From Monarcha castaneiventris obscurior (lineage: Eukaryota; Chordata; Aves; Passeriformes; Monarchidae), in assembly GCA_026261815.1 (NCBI GenBank), contig JAMPIT010000848.1, forward strand, positions 3,224,001 to 3,288,000: a stretch of 64,000 bases of DNA, read 5' to 3'. The notes beneath the pieces are model-generated. The model saw only the letters and a list, made by a program, of their open reading frames with translations, did not search any database and was not told where the DNA came from. A program made the position numbers and the translations under genes. Below are positions 1 through 10,800 of the stretch, piece after piece. Within the stretch, counting starts at the first letter, position 1. Every line of letters begins with the position of its first letter.

Positions 1-962
1 GCAGCCTCACTGCCTTGTGCTCCAGCTCAGGCAATTCCTTCATTTTAAGCAAAAAGTTTCATTCCAGTGTTGCCCTTCACTAGGATTTGGCTAGGTGCTG
101 GTGATAGACCAAGAATATCTTACAGTGCACAAATCTGGAGTTAAATCTTGGTGCACAAATTAACAGAGAAAAGAGAAGGGAGGTTTTGGTTTGTTACCTG
201 ATGCTGGAAAAGAGCCCCAAATTGAGAGCGAACCTGGGGCACAACAGCACCTCCTGATCCTGAGGCTCTTGGGTGTGGCAGAGACCACAGAACGCCCCAG
301 ACGCCTCTGTGCGTCTGCGGGTGTGCACAGCAACTCTGCCTCAGTTTCCCCACGGGACAGCGAGGAGCCCCGTGCTGCCCTGCAGCTGGCGATGCTTTGG
401 TACCCAGCGGTGGGAAACCCGAGCGTGAGGCTCAGTGTAGTGAAACTTTTCTCCGGAATCGAGATTTATGGCTCAGCTCCGGGATGCTGCGGGAAGGAGA
501 ACGGGATGCGGCTGCAGGCTCCCAGAAGATGGCACTCGTGGTCTGCAGATCGAGCCGCACTCTCCTGAAGATGGCTACGGCGAGGGAACCCATAAATAGC
601 CCTGGACAGGCTGTCAGGCGGCCTGATTTAAGCACCAGAAATAGTGAAACTGTGGAGGTTTCTCAAAAATTAATTTTTCTAAAATGGGAGAAAGATGAAG
701 CCAAGCCATTTTTTACCTGCTTCCCTTGCAAGCCTCTTCCCCACGAGGAAATCAAATTTAACTCCTTTGTGGCTGCCCCAGCAGCGTCCAGGTGGCCTTT
801 GGTGCTGGATCCTGCCTGTCCTGTCACTGCATGTGGTGGCTGTCACACTGCTGGGGCACCCACACCTTCCCCTCCCACTGCTGCCTACAGGGCAGAGCTG
901 GCTGATGCTGCAGCCACGGGATGGGGCAGGCAGCAAAGTTTCCATCCCTTGTTGTCATTTAC
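1..962. other. Unique non-coding tract with a CpG-enriched core near 300-600
   Basis: I recognise no gene here. The stretch from about 300 to 600 holds roughly two dozen CpG dinucleotides, clearly more than most of the window, and ends beside CATAAATAGC (591-600), which reads as a MEF2-like or weak TATA-like word. Open frames in this area continue into the CR1 element that follows and begin at non-ATG codons, so I do not treat them as coding. The CpG-rich core could be a small CpG island or an unannotated promoter, but there is no exon evidence beside it. Confidence 0.5.
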
Positions 963-1170
963 GTGGGATATTAGGAGAAAATTCTACACTGGAAGGGTGG
1001 TCGGTGTTGGAACAGGCTGCCCAGGAAAGTGGTGGAGTCGCTGCCCGTGAAAGTGTTCCAAAAGGGTGTGGATGGGGTGCCTGGGGACATGGGTTAGTTA
1101 TGGGCTTGGCAGTGCTGGGTTAATGCCTCAACTCGATGATTTTAGAGGTCTTTTCCAACCTTAATGATTC
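963..1170 (+). repeat. CR1 LINE 3' fragment, sense
   Basis: This is the 3' end of a 5'-truncated chicken-repeat-1 (CR1) non-LTR retrotransposon. The hallmarks appear in order: GGATATTAGGAGAAAATTCT near the left end, then GGAACAGGCTGCCCAGGAAA, then the terminal GATTTTAGAGGTCTTTTCC and CCAACCTTAATGATTC. The 3' end lies on the right, so the element is in sense. No reverse transcriptase coding region remains. The TTTTCCAACCTTAATG ending differs from the CCCTTCCAACCCAAAC ending of other copies in this window, which indicates another CR1 subfamily. No target-site duplication is expected or seen. Confidence 0.93.
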
Positions 1171-2140
1171 ACTGGTCAGGGCACGGCTCATTTAGGAAGA
1201 AGACGTGATTACCATCCCCCTCCCTCTCAATTTTAGATCTGCAGGTCCTTCGTCTCGTTTACACATCAGCTCTAGAGACACACTTTAGCTTTAAGTTTAA
1301 GCATAAATACTGGGCTCCTGTTATTCCTCACGCTGACAGCTTGGGCATGGATTTACTGAGAAATCTACAGGATGATCTCCCTCCTCGCACACAACAGGAA
1401 GCACTTACCCCAAAACTCCCAGGATTTCTTTAGCTCCTGCTCTGTTACATCCAGACTTTTTTCTCCTGAGATCTCCCTTGAGTCCTACAGAACTGAGCCC
1501 CTTGGTGGGAGGGGATTAACTCGGCTCTGAACAGTCGTGTCCTGCCAGTGAAAGTATCCCTGAGGACCAGATGTGCCTGTAACCAGGCAAAGGTGGCTCA
1601 TCCTAAACCCTGCAAGCCCTGGCAGGGCAGGGGAGGTGGGCAGCCGCAAGGACAGATGACCTGCAGCCTGGTTGCAAGGCAGCTCCGTGCCAAAAGGCAG
1701 TACAAGCATTGCATTGTATTTCCCACTGCTCCAGGCCTTGAGGATGGTGATGGGTTTGAGGTGCCAAGCCCCTCACAGGGCACAGATACAGATGTGCTCA
1801 AGCCACTGGGACAGGCTGTTGCAATGCATGAGTCGAGGTACAGCCTTGAGGGGGTGCCTGGAGCCTCTGGTGTAGGAGGGATGATGTGGATTAAACACCA
1901 GGAGAGGAAGACCTGTTCCAAGGATCAGAGCAGAATAATCTGACCTCTCCCTCTTAAAAACCAGCAAAGTGGTCATTGTGAGCTCACAGCCTTGATGGAG
2001 AGATGGGAGGGATGTACCCAGCCCTGCCACGCTGGGCCAGGCCAGCTCTGCCTGCAGGAGCATCCTCTCCCCTCCAGCTCTGGGACAGACACGCAGGAAA
2101 GGATCAGGAGAACAAACAAAACTGCCTCTCTCCTCCCACC
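1171..2140. other. Unique non-coding tract
   Basis: I see no gene or dispersed repeat in this stretch. It is mixed-composition DNA. Overlapping open frames on both strands between 1548 and 2063 have no recognisable protein similarity and look like chance frames in a GC-moderate segment. Confidence 0.5.
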
Positions 2141-2420
2141 ACCCAAACCCACTCAGTGTAAATTATGCCCTAATTATTGAGCACTGACTGTCCCCTATAA
2201 ATTACCGATCTGTCACTGTGTGTTCCCTCAGGAGGTGCTGGGTAATTTTTGCAGTGCCTCTGCAGCTGCAATCCTGTCCGGGCCCATCAGCCCTGCAAAA
2301 GAATTCTCAAAAAAGGGATTTTTCTTGTTTTGCATCTTTTGCTGCTTTTCTTTCAAACAACTATTAATTGTGTAATAACTTAACAATTATTTGCTGCTGG
2401 TTTGAGTGTTCCCTCTTGGT
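2141..2420. promoter_or_regulatory. Candidate regulatory block (AT-rich, homeodomain motifs)
   Basis: This AT-rich block has TAATTATT near 2171 and an inverted pair TAATTGT (2365-2371) / ACAATTA (2383-2389) separated by 11 bases. Such words are typical of homeodomain and SOX binding sites in vertebrate enhancers. Single-sequence inspection cannot show conservation, and AT-rich DNA produces these words by chance, so confidence is low. Confidence 0.22.
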
Positions 2421-3790
2421 TATGGATCCCATTGTTAATGTACCAATCACACCCACATCCTCCCAGTTACCTCCACTCCTGTAATCTGGGATGGTGTTAT
2501 TGTTTGGCCTCCTGTACTCCAGGATGATGCTCAGCCGCTGCTGCTCTGTGCCAGAAGTGGAAGCTGTAGTCAAAAAGCAGAGACATATTATTGGGATGGG
2601 AAAAAAAAAGTTTGAGATTTTACAGACCGTGCCCAAAGAGAGAATAAGATCCTCTACCAAAGAACATTTGTGCTCCACCTAATATTGCCAGAGTAGTAGA
2701 GGAAGGAGATCTGGACAAGTCAGCAAAGTCAATAACAGGGGCTGGGAGCAAAGTACCAGCATGATGGGAAAATGGCCATTATATACTGCATTTACATGGG
2801 GTTCTTAATTACCAATATCAATCAATACAAAAATAAAATTAATATGATCTATAGCCATGTAAAACCAAGAGACAAGGGAGTCGAGACCCAGAATATTCGC
2901 TATGGACTTAAGCCAGTGATGGATAAAGAAGATGAAAAAAGCTTCTTTAATGTAATGGAATATTGTTTCTTGCTAAGATAAATAATATTTTTAGCAAAAG
3001 ATCATGAGAAAGAATGGACTCTAAATGCATTTTTGGGCAGACATCAAGGTGAAGTTGAGGAAGTTCTGGTCCAAGCTCAGAAGGTTGGAAACTGGACTGA
3101 GTATATTTGAGTTCAGTGCACAGGGGCAGGGTGAGGGACACTCCTGCACCCAGAGCCACCCTGGCTTTGCCCAGTTTATCCTCTGGTGCCCCCAACCTTC
3201 CTGATGCAGGATGCAACTGGCACTTCACCCCATCCTCAGATATTAAAGGAAAAAGCTGGGACTGCCTCTGCCTGAACTGAGGCTGAATAGAGCTGCAGTG
3301 TGCCAGAGCAGACTTGATGCCCCAGCACCTGCACCCCAGCAGGATAATAAGGATGTGCAAGAGAAAAAAAGGGAAGAAAAGGTTTCCTGATGCACCCTTG
3401 TGATCCAGCACAGAAAGCATCAGGCCCAGCCACGCTGCTTTAGAGAATCTCTGCCTTTTTTGTAGTCGCTTTCCAAGAAGAAAGGAGTCTTAGAAGTTTA
3501 AGGCTGGGATCTGCAGAAAAAAATGACATTGAAACTGAGCAGTCCTGGGGTGTCTTGCATTGCTCTTTAATGGAAGTGTGAAAATGCCAGTTGGTTCTGT
3601 AGGATTTCTTAGGGAAAGACCCCAAAACACACAGCCAGTCCAGTCACTGCAGAGCTGCCTTGGCAGTGCCATCACCTCAGTGACACTTTCACAGCACCTC
3701 TTCTCCGCAGGGAGAGGGGATGGTACCGAGCTGCTCAGCTGCACAGCCTGGCAAGGCAGTGCTGAGCTGTACTGTGTGTCATTTGAGACT
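2421..3790. other. Unique non-coding tract
   Basis: I recognise no gene. From about 2770 to 3020 the DNA is AT-rich and includes TTAATTACC and ATATCAATCAAT (2815-2826; PBX/CUT-like word). The remainder is mixed composition. The open frames here lack similarity to any family I know. Confidence 0.5.
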
Positions 3791-3794
3791 CTGC

Positions 3795-4000
3795 TTTCTC
3801 CTTGAGATTACACAATTACTGGGTGTAATTGTTTAATAGAGCCCCATCATCGTCCTCCTGTGCGAGGCAAGGGAACTGACCAAATCTCTTCGTCAAGGCA
3901 GAAATCTTAGGAGTCCAGATTAGCCAATTACCATAACCTACAAGTGTTGTACAAGGTACTTTTGATGGATGAAACTGATTTAGGGGCCTGATAACTTGTC
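3795..4000. promoter_or_regulatory. Candidate regulatory block with inverted homeodomain sites
   Basis: A perfect 8-bp inverted repeat, ACAATTAC (3812-3819) and GTAATTGT (3825-3832), flanks a 5-base spacer and presents two homeodomain-type ATTA/TAAT cores head to head. Downstream lie CCAATTACC and other ATTA-bearing words. The arrangement would suit a paired-type homeodomain dimer or SOX/homeodomain composite. A repeat of this size is expected by chance many times in 64 kb, so only its context makes it worth noting. Confidence 0.22.
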
Positions 4001-4004
4001 ACTT

Positions 4005-4027
4005 CAAAACAAACAAACAAAGAAACA
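4005..4027. repeat. Short (CAAA)n-like simple repeat
   Basis: Tandem AAAC/CAAA units with one G interruption form a short microsatellite-like tract. Confidence 0.75.
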
Positions 4028-4389
4028 ATTTCCCTTGTATGATAGCTGGAGAGGTTCTGATTTTTGTCGGCTCTCCACCTCGGCTTTAAAATCCCAGTGG
4101 AGCTACTTTTTCTTGCATTTGCGGTTGCTTCTTACTCTGCAGAGCTCAACCCCGAACACCACACTGCTGCTCAGCCTCAGGGTGCTGTGAGGTCTGCTGA
4201 GAGCACATGCCTGTGATAAAAACAGCCAGTCTGGGAGCATTTCTCCTGATCTGGATTACGTGGTTGAGACATTTGTGTGATGTCCAGTGCTGAAAGCATG
4301 AGAAATGGACTTGTTTCCTTGATGTGCAATTTCAGGACTGTTCCTGACAAACGAAGCCATCTGCTTACCTTAATCAAGGCATCTTGTTA

Positions 4390-4750
4390 CGGGCTGGTCC
4401 TAGGAGTGAGTATTAAACATACTGTACTGTGGCATTATTTATGACTTGCACTGACACTGCATCACTCTGTTATCCATACTTATAGAAAAAGACCCACTGT
4501 AAGTATAATTAGTTAATAAATCACCATGAGTGATAAACAGAATGATGGATGCAGGTTTCAGTTGATCACTTTTTTATTAAGGAGAGATAAATCAGCATCA
4601 TATTGTTGCTGTAAACCTTTCAAATTGGTCAAAAATCCTGCAATGCTGAAATGCAGCAGGGAGGTGATTAACGTGTCAATTGTGCAGCAACAAATTGCAC
4701 CTGATAATTGATATCAATCAATCCTTTTAATTTCTCTCCGATGTAATGGG
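4390..4750. promoter_or_regulatory. Candidate enhancer-like block
   Basis: This 360-bp block is AT-rich and dense in words bound by developmental factors: TAATTAGTTAATAAATCACC, TTTTTTATTAAGG, GGTGATTAACG, a CAATTG core, and CTGATAATTGATATCAATCA near its right end. The last contains the 12-bp palindrome ATTGATATCAAT (4707-4718) and overlaps ATCAATCAAT, a PBX- or ONECUT-like word. Flanking sequence is plainer. It resembles conserved non-coding elements near developmental genes, but conservation is not visible here. Confidence 0.27.
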
Positions 4751-6569
4751 TGTTATACATCATCCTGCTCTCCTGCCTCTTCACCATGGCTTTTGCAACC
4801 TTTCCTTCACACCCAGGCACCTCTACAAGCATCTCCTCCAGCCTCAGCCCATCTCCTGTGCCTGGCTGCTGCAGCTCCTGCAAAGCCTTTCAGCCTTCCA
4901 CTAACCCTGCACTGCTCTTGGTTTTTTGGGCTCTGACTCCACCTGATATAAGAAAAAGCCAACACAGCCCCCACACAAACTTCTGGTTTTATTTTTGCTA
5001 ATAACATCACTCTGTCAGAGCTACAAGCCTCACTAATAAAGGGTGGGTAAAACTTCAAAAGGCAGAGGCTGGGGAAAAGTGATGGTAACAGATTAAGTTG
5101 GGCCCTGCCATCCATCCAGGTGTTCACCCCAGGTTGAATCAAAGTCTAGCAGCTTTGACCTGTTTTATGTAAAAAGATGAGAAATTGGCAATAAGGGGGC
5201 AACATCCTTTCCTCCCAAGGCACAGACAGGTCAGGCATCGGGGGGAAGCACTGCAGCTCTCAGAGGAAGGGGCTGAACCAGAGATGCAGTGAAACCTTTG
5301 GCTTTGCACAAACTTTTTGGTCTCTTGGTGATTAACTACTGCTTTAAAAAGTAAATTGATATCTCCTTAAGGCAGGGCTCACAGCTCTGCTTGGTGTTTT
5401 TAATATACCAAAGGAGAAAACCCAGAATTTAACCCCTTTTCCTGCACATAATGGCCATGAAGGATTATCTACAGAGATTGAGATCTCTCTGCAGTTGTTG
5501 CATCCCTGGCATCAGGGAAAGGGCTTTCTTCTGCATTCCTTACTGCAGGAGTTGGCCACACCAGTGTCTCCTGTTGCTACAGCCTGTGTTCATGCAAAGT
5601 AAGGGGGGAACAGGAGACAGCCCAGAGACCTTCCCTGAATGCCTGGGGTCAGACACCACAGGGACAGGGCTCGCACCAAGGAGGCTGCTCTAACCCACAG
5701 CTCCAATTAGACAGTGGTTTGATGCCCTTTACCAAGCCAAGCAGTTTCTAGTGCAAAATTCTGCCTGCTGCTCAATGCAGAGGTGGGAAAAAAGTGCTTA
5801 GGAATTACTTTCAGCTACAGACTTGCCAGACTCAAACAGGGAAGCTTGCTTGGAGCAAGCTGAGAGCTTGGCCTGTGCTGCAGGTTCCAAGGAGTCAGAC
5901 GTGCAGCAGACAGGAGCTGTGTGCTTTGCCAGCTGGAGAGAGCCCTGCGAGGACCCAGCTATATTTAGCCAGCAGTGAAATATGTGCCTTTCTGCCCTGC
6001 TCCCAGGGGAGTCTGCTACTTCCTCTGTAAGACCACAGCGCCTTTTATAGCCCATGTGCTTGCATGGCAGAGTCCAGCTAATAGGCAGGACATTATTGGA
6101 AGCAATAATTTTTCTCTTTACAACGTGGCCATACATTCACAGGTCATTTGTGGTGGTCAAAGCCCTTGATGCCACATGTACAACAATTCCACTGGAATGA
6201 CCAGGCTCATTAATGCCCTGGATTTCACCTGTCCACTGAACAAAAACCAAAGCTGAGCAGCTCTTACGATGGAGTTGGTGGGGTTTGACCTCGAGTCATA
6301 AGTGGATCCTCAGGGCTGTAATCACCAGATCATGTCCTCAGCTGGTGGGGGCCCACACGGCCCCATGGGAGTGATGGAGCAACTTCAGCTTCCACAGCTA
6401 GAGGAGAGGAGTGGCATCTCCCACTCTCACAAAAGCCTCTTCTCCTGCCCTATCCACATTCAGCCTGGCTCTGGCTCTTCCTGCCTCTTTCTGTTTCACC
6501 ACGGTCTCCCCTCTGTGTACATCGTATCTGTCAGGTCTCATATCCCCATGACATAGCATCCCCTCATAT
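4751..6569. other. Unique non-coding tract
   Basis: I see no gene, dispersed repeat or structured element that I can name. Short open frames include one at 4750-5001 whose hydrophobic N-terminus mimics a signal peptide, but it starts at a non-ATG codon and has no family resemblance. Confidence 0.5.
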
Positions 6570-6750
6570 TATACTTGCCATAATACAGGGAAGATGAATA
6601 TTGCCCCATAAATGCCTCTTAAGTTAATGTGAAACTACATCTCGCTACATCATGTATTCAACAAGCCATCATTTTCCTCATAAATTTTGAGGAGCATTTT
6701 ACCTTCTTGAAACGATTGGCTTGTGCGTCCGGCCGGGAAATAATCACAGC
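6570..6750. promoter_or_regulatory. Candidate regulatory block
   Basis: AT-rich sequence with AGTTAATGTG, CATCATTTTCC and CATAAATTTTGAGG runs into a CpG-bearing segment, GTGCGTCCGGCCGGGAAATA, next to ATAATCAC. It looks enhancer-like in composition. There is no direct evidence of function. Confidence 0.15.
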
Positions 6751-8154
6751 CCGTGGCCTGGGCTGGCTGCAGGGGCTGTAAATCATCCCAGGGCTGAGCA
6801 GCCCTCCTGCCCTCCCCTCTCCAGCACCCGAGTGCTGCTGATTGGCTTTATGGCATCAGCTCAGCACGAGTGACCCTGCTCAACTGCCAGCCCTTAAATC
6901 AGCCCCAGACAGGTGTCACTCCGTATGGAGAAGAGCCTCACTTTTTCCTTGGGAAAAAGAAGATTTCTGATGCTGCAGCATTGATCCACTCATGGCAATC
7001 AGCACTCAGGCGCACATTAGACACTAACAGCCTATTACTTTTTATTTTACTGGGTTATTTCTGACACTTCCCTTTCTGCAGTGCTGAGCACACAGCACTG
7101 GAACCGCTCAATTTCTGAATACTCACCAGATTTTCCATTTTGTCATGGGCCCATGGAGCCCAGAGACCTTCCTGCAGCTCAGAGTCACACTCCAAGCTGC
7201 AAACTGTGCTACGCCCCCTTTTCAGTGGTCAGGGACAAAAAGGGAGGACTCTTACTCAGGATGCTCATCTTGAAGGAGATTTGAATTTACTCACAGAACA
7301 GGCACCACTGACCATTTTAACTGCTCTGTGTAGGAACCATCACAAGCTGAGATGCCCAACCACAGGAATAGACTTGTCTCATTAAAGTTAAACAGGCAAT
7401 CTGCTCACCTCTGCTATTATTCAGGACTGAACAGAGACCAGGGAAGCAAAAGTGACCATTTCCCCCATCCCAGCTCACTCCAGACCCTTTTATTCTGGTA
7501 GCCACTGTGACCTTTAAACCACAATTGTGAGCTGAACACTGCAGCAAATGAGTTTCCAGGCCTCCCTTGGCAGCCATTCCCCTTGACAAAATCCATCATG
7601 CACTTTGGCCTGAACAGCTCATTCCAGCATTTGGTTTTGGGGAGGCTTGTCAGGAATGACAACAGATGCCCACTGTATATACCTGGTGTACACTTAGATA
7701 CATCTTGGTATTAAATCCCTTCTTTTTCCGTGCACAGCTTTTGCTGCCAGAGGCAGAGAAAGCCCAACTAAAGCCAAGTGATAGCAGTTTAAATGCTGTT
7801 TTCATCACATTTGTCCTACTTGACAAAAGATTCCCCTCTCTCTAAGCAGGATCAGGCTCTCCCTGGAGCTGGACATGCCCGTGGTCTTTGGGCAGCACCT
7901 CCCAGTGAAGCCCACCCTGCCCTGGCCGCCGTGCTCATGCCATGTTTTCCCTGGACAGCTGAACTGCCTGGAGCCTTCCTTGGAAAAGGAAATGAATTTC
8001 CTCCCGGCTGCCACTTCTCTGCAGAATTGCCTTTTGGGAAGCTTCAATAACACCAATTCCCTCCTGCATTCAAGTACCCCTGAACGAATGACCCTGCTAG
8101 TGGTGCAGTTTTTCCCTGCACCCGCCTCCCCCCGTCTCTCTCTCCCCCAACTTT
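6751..8154. other. Unique non-coding tract
   Basis: I recognise no gene or repeat. The composition is mixed, and opposing open frames overlap around 7317-7662 and 7793-8156, which is the pattern of chance frames. Confidence 0.5.
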
Positions 8155-8440
8155 GATTTGATCAGGCCAAATCTGAAATGATGTGTGAAAGTAATGATAT
8201 TTTGTAATTAAATCTCTGGTGATGGCGCCTCTAATTTGTGGTACATGCATTGTTCATAAGGAAAAAGGCATCAATTCATTTTCTGACTGGCTACTCCAGG
8301 GACTCGTAATTAGACCCAGTTCATCTCTTGCTGCCTTGCATATTAAAGAGCTACTGAAACGCAAAGGGAATTTGGGCAAGGGCTTTTTTTTTTTAAAAAA
8401 ACCTTCTAATAATGTTAGCTCAATTAGAAACACTCAGGAA
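8155..8440. promoter_or_regulatory. Candidate regulatory block
   Basis: AT-rich sequence holds TTTGTAATTAAATC, CTCTAATTTGTGG, GTAATTAGACCC and GCATATTAAAGAG, followed by a T11A7 run (8384-8401). Several homeodomain-type cores occur within 200 bp. Enhancer-like composition is the only evidence. Confidence 0.22.
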
Positions 8441-8442
8441 TT

Positions 8443-8496
8443 AAAAAAAAAAAAAAAAAAAAAGAAAAAGAAAAAAAAAAGAAAAAAAAAAGAAAG
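8443..8496. repeat. Poly(A)/A-rich low-complexity tract
   Basis: An uninterrupted run of 21 A is followed by A5-10 blocks separated by single G. It has the look of an expanded poly(A) microsatellite. It might be the tail of an old retroposed sequence inserted in sense, but I recognise no element body upstream. A poly-lysine-bearing open frame crosses this tract and is an artefact. Confidence 0.9.
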
Positions 8497-10379
8497 TTCT
8501 GGATCATCCAGAAAACAGAGGCAAAATTTTGAGCAAGTGGACCAGGGCAGGGCCTTCACTGACCTGCTGCCGAGACCAGGGACCAGTTTTACCTATTCCC
8601 TGAAAAACTGTGATGTTCTCAGTATTATTAATAAAAGAAAACCATGTGGCAGTATGTGTCACAGGATCCTGTCTTCAGATGTTACTCTTCTGCTCTGCCT
8701 CCGCAATAAAAGGGAGAAAACTTTGATTTTCTACAATCTGAAGAGAAACATGAAGGAAACAGCACAGCATTGTGGAAAGGGAAACAAGGCAGCAGAGACA
8801 AAGGTTATTTTGTAGGGTCACTGCTATAACTGTGTATTTACATAGCACATTATTGTACACTCACAGAATTTGCTGGGAATACTTTAAACAAGTCTCAGAT
8901 GGAAAATGCTTGGTTCTGTCATAGTTACCAAATAACATAATGAAAGCAAATTCAGTAGGTACTGGCTGTAATGAGCAACAGCCCCCAAAGATTCCCTGAG
9001 CTTCCCACTTGCAGCAGCATGAGAAACTACATTCCCATCCCACAAGGATTTTAAGAGAACAAATTTCCTCCCTCAACTAGTACAAAGTTGAAGTCTCAAA
9101 AGCACTTATGTCCTGGTTACCCAGCAAAAAGTCACTGGGGTCAGAAGAGTTTGGGCTTGACCTTTTTAACACTTTAAATGAATCAATCCTGTCAGTGTTT
9201 GCTTCCCAATGAGAAGCTGCTTCAATATGAGAGTCAAACACTAACAGAGATGCTGAAACCAAACACTGACATTTGTAAAACTCTTTTCTGCCTTTGCATT
9301 GACTCCTCAAGAAAAAAAAAAGATTCCAGAAAAATATACACATCTGGGGAATCTGTTTCCTGACAAAGCTTTTGAGATCCCTTCCCAAAGGGGTCTCTGG
9401 GCCCTATAGCAAAGTTGGCAATTTCTTGCCCACTGTGGGTGAGGGGCTGTTTTGGCAGCACCAGCTGCAGCAGGTCCCTTGTGCTGGTGGGTGTTCAGTC
9501 CCTGCAGATGAGGCATTATAACAACTATTTCAGGCCCCAAACCTCCTTGTCACCCCAACAGCCTCCCTTTGGATCTCCTGGTGCACCCAGACACAGGCTA
9601 TTAATCAGAGCAGCACTCCCAGCCCAGCACAGGGGATTAAAACCAGCTCCAGCTCAACGTGGTGGATCTGTGCTCATCCTCAGAGTTTCCCAGGGAGCAC
9701 ATTTATTGCTCCAACACCAACAGATCCTTGGGTGAAGGGATGGGAAGGGGCAGCTGCAGGTGTACCTAAAGAGGGGTTTCACTGCACACCCAACTCTGAA
9801 ATGTTCCCTGCCAAAATGAGCCAAGGGAAAGGAGCAAATGATGAAGAAGCAGATGAGGAACCTACAGGAGTTAGGATCCTCTCTGTCAAGAGCAGCCAGG
9901 CTGGCACACACACAGCACAGGCATCAGCCAGGAGCACTAAGCCTGGATATTTCCTGTGGGACCTTTCTGGGTGCAGTCAAAACACTGCACTTTTTGCTCA
10001 TGGAAAAAAAGTGACAGAAAAGCAATGAACAAGTTCCACCTGGGAATGCACCCCGACCCTCAGCTGGGTGCTGCAGAGATGAGCGAATATCTTAACAAAA
10101 TCCACACACTTTTAACGAGAGCTATTTTCAGTTAATTCCTCTGCTTTTAAGGGGAGTCCCAGCATCTGGCAGAGCCTCCCAGCCCGGTGCCATGCTGAGT
10201 TCAGCTCCTTTGGCTGGGCAATCCTGCTTTTGCAAAGGAAGCTGCAAAGGCCCTGCTTCATGGCAGGGCGAAGCAGCCCCAGGGTGGGAATCCTCCTCCC
10301 CTGCCCACCCCAACCCCACCCTCATCTCCAGCCCGGGCTATGCTCAGGGTTTGCTCTGTGCCAGGCCACGGCTATAATT
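8497..10379. other. Unique non-coding tract
   Basis: I see no gene or dispersed repeat. The DNA is AT-moderate to about 9400 and GC-richer from 9400 to 10380. The open frames are short and mutually overlapping on both strands. Confidence 0.5.
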
Positions 10380-10800
10380 TCGAACAGGGAAAGGTATCAA
10401 CATCTCAAAACAGTTTAATTATTCTGAGAATGCTTAGCTATTAGCAAAGACAAGAGAGCTCAGGGCTATTTTTCAGCATTAATTTTCCATTTGAAATGAA
10501 TTCCTTTTGGTTACACTTTTTAAATGTTTCTTTTAATTAGACGCAATTACTTCAGAAGAATTGCTTTTATTTCTAAGCCTGAGATCTCAATGATAAAGCT
10601 GTTAACTGGCTGAGCTGAATGCTGTGTATGGCTCATTTAGCTGGTACACTAAAGTATATTGAACTAGGAAATTATACAGTGAATCAGCTATTAATTCATT
10701 TTATGATCCTTTCACTCTAACATCCTGAATGAGATCTTTGGGGGAAATTTAGTCACAATACATATAATTGTTCAACTATATATATGCCACTGGTTTACTG
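10380..10800. promoter_or_regulatory. Candidate enhancer-like block
   Basis: About 400 bp of AT-rich, low-CpG sequence contains GTTTAATTATTC, CAGCATTAATTTTCC, CTTTTAATTAGACGCAATTA and GCTATTAATTCATTTTATG. The repeated ATTA/TAATTA cores, the lack of repeats and the absence of simple-sequence bias fit a conserved non-coding element. Confirmation requires an alignment. Confidence 0.27.

Noticed and set aside
397..1050. 217-codon plus-strand frame
   Set aside because: It starts at a non-ATG codon, runs into the CR1 element, overlaps frames on the other strand and resembles no protein.
2815..4722. Shared 12-mer ATATCAATCAAT as evidence of duplication
   Set aside because: Roughly a hundred shared 12-mers are expected by chance in 64 kb, so one pair is not evidence of common origin.
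4750..5001. Signal-peptide-like short frame
   Set aside because: It is a hydrophobic stretch by chance, with a non-ATG start and no mature domain.
8219..8815. 198-codon plus-strand frame with poly-lysine
   Set aside because: The frame is held open by the poly(A) tract at 8443-8496 and shows no protein resemblance.
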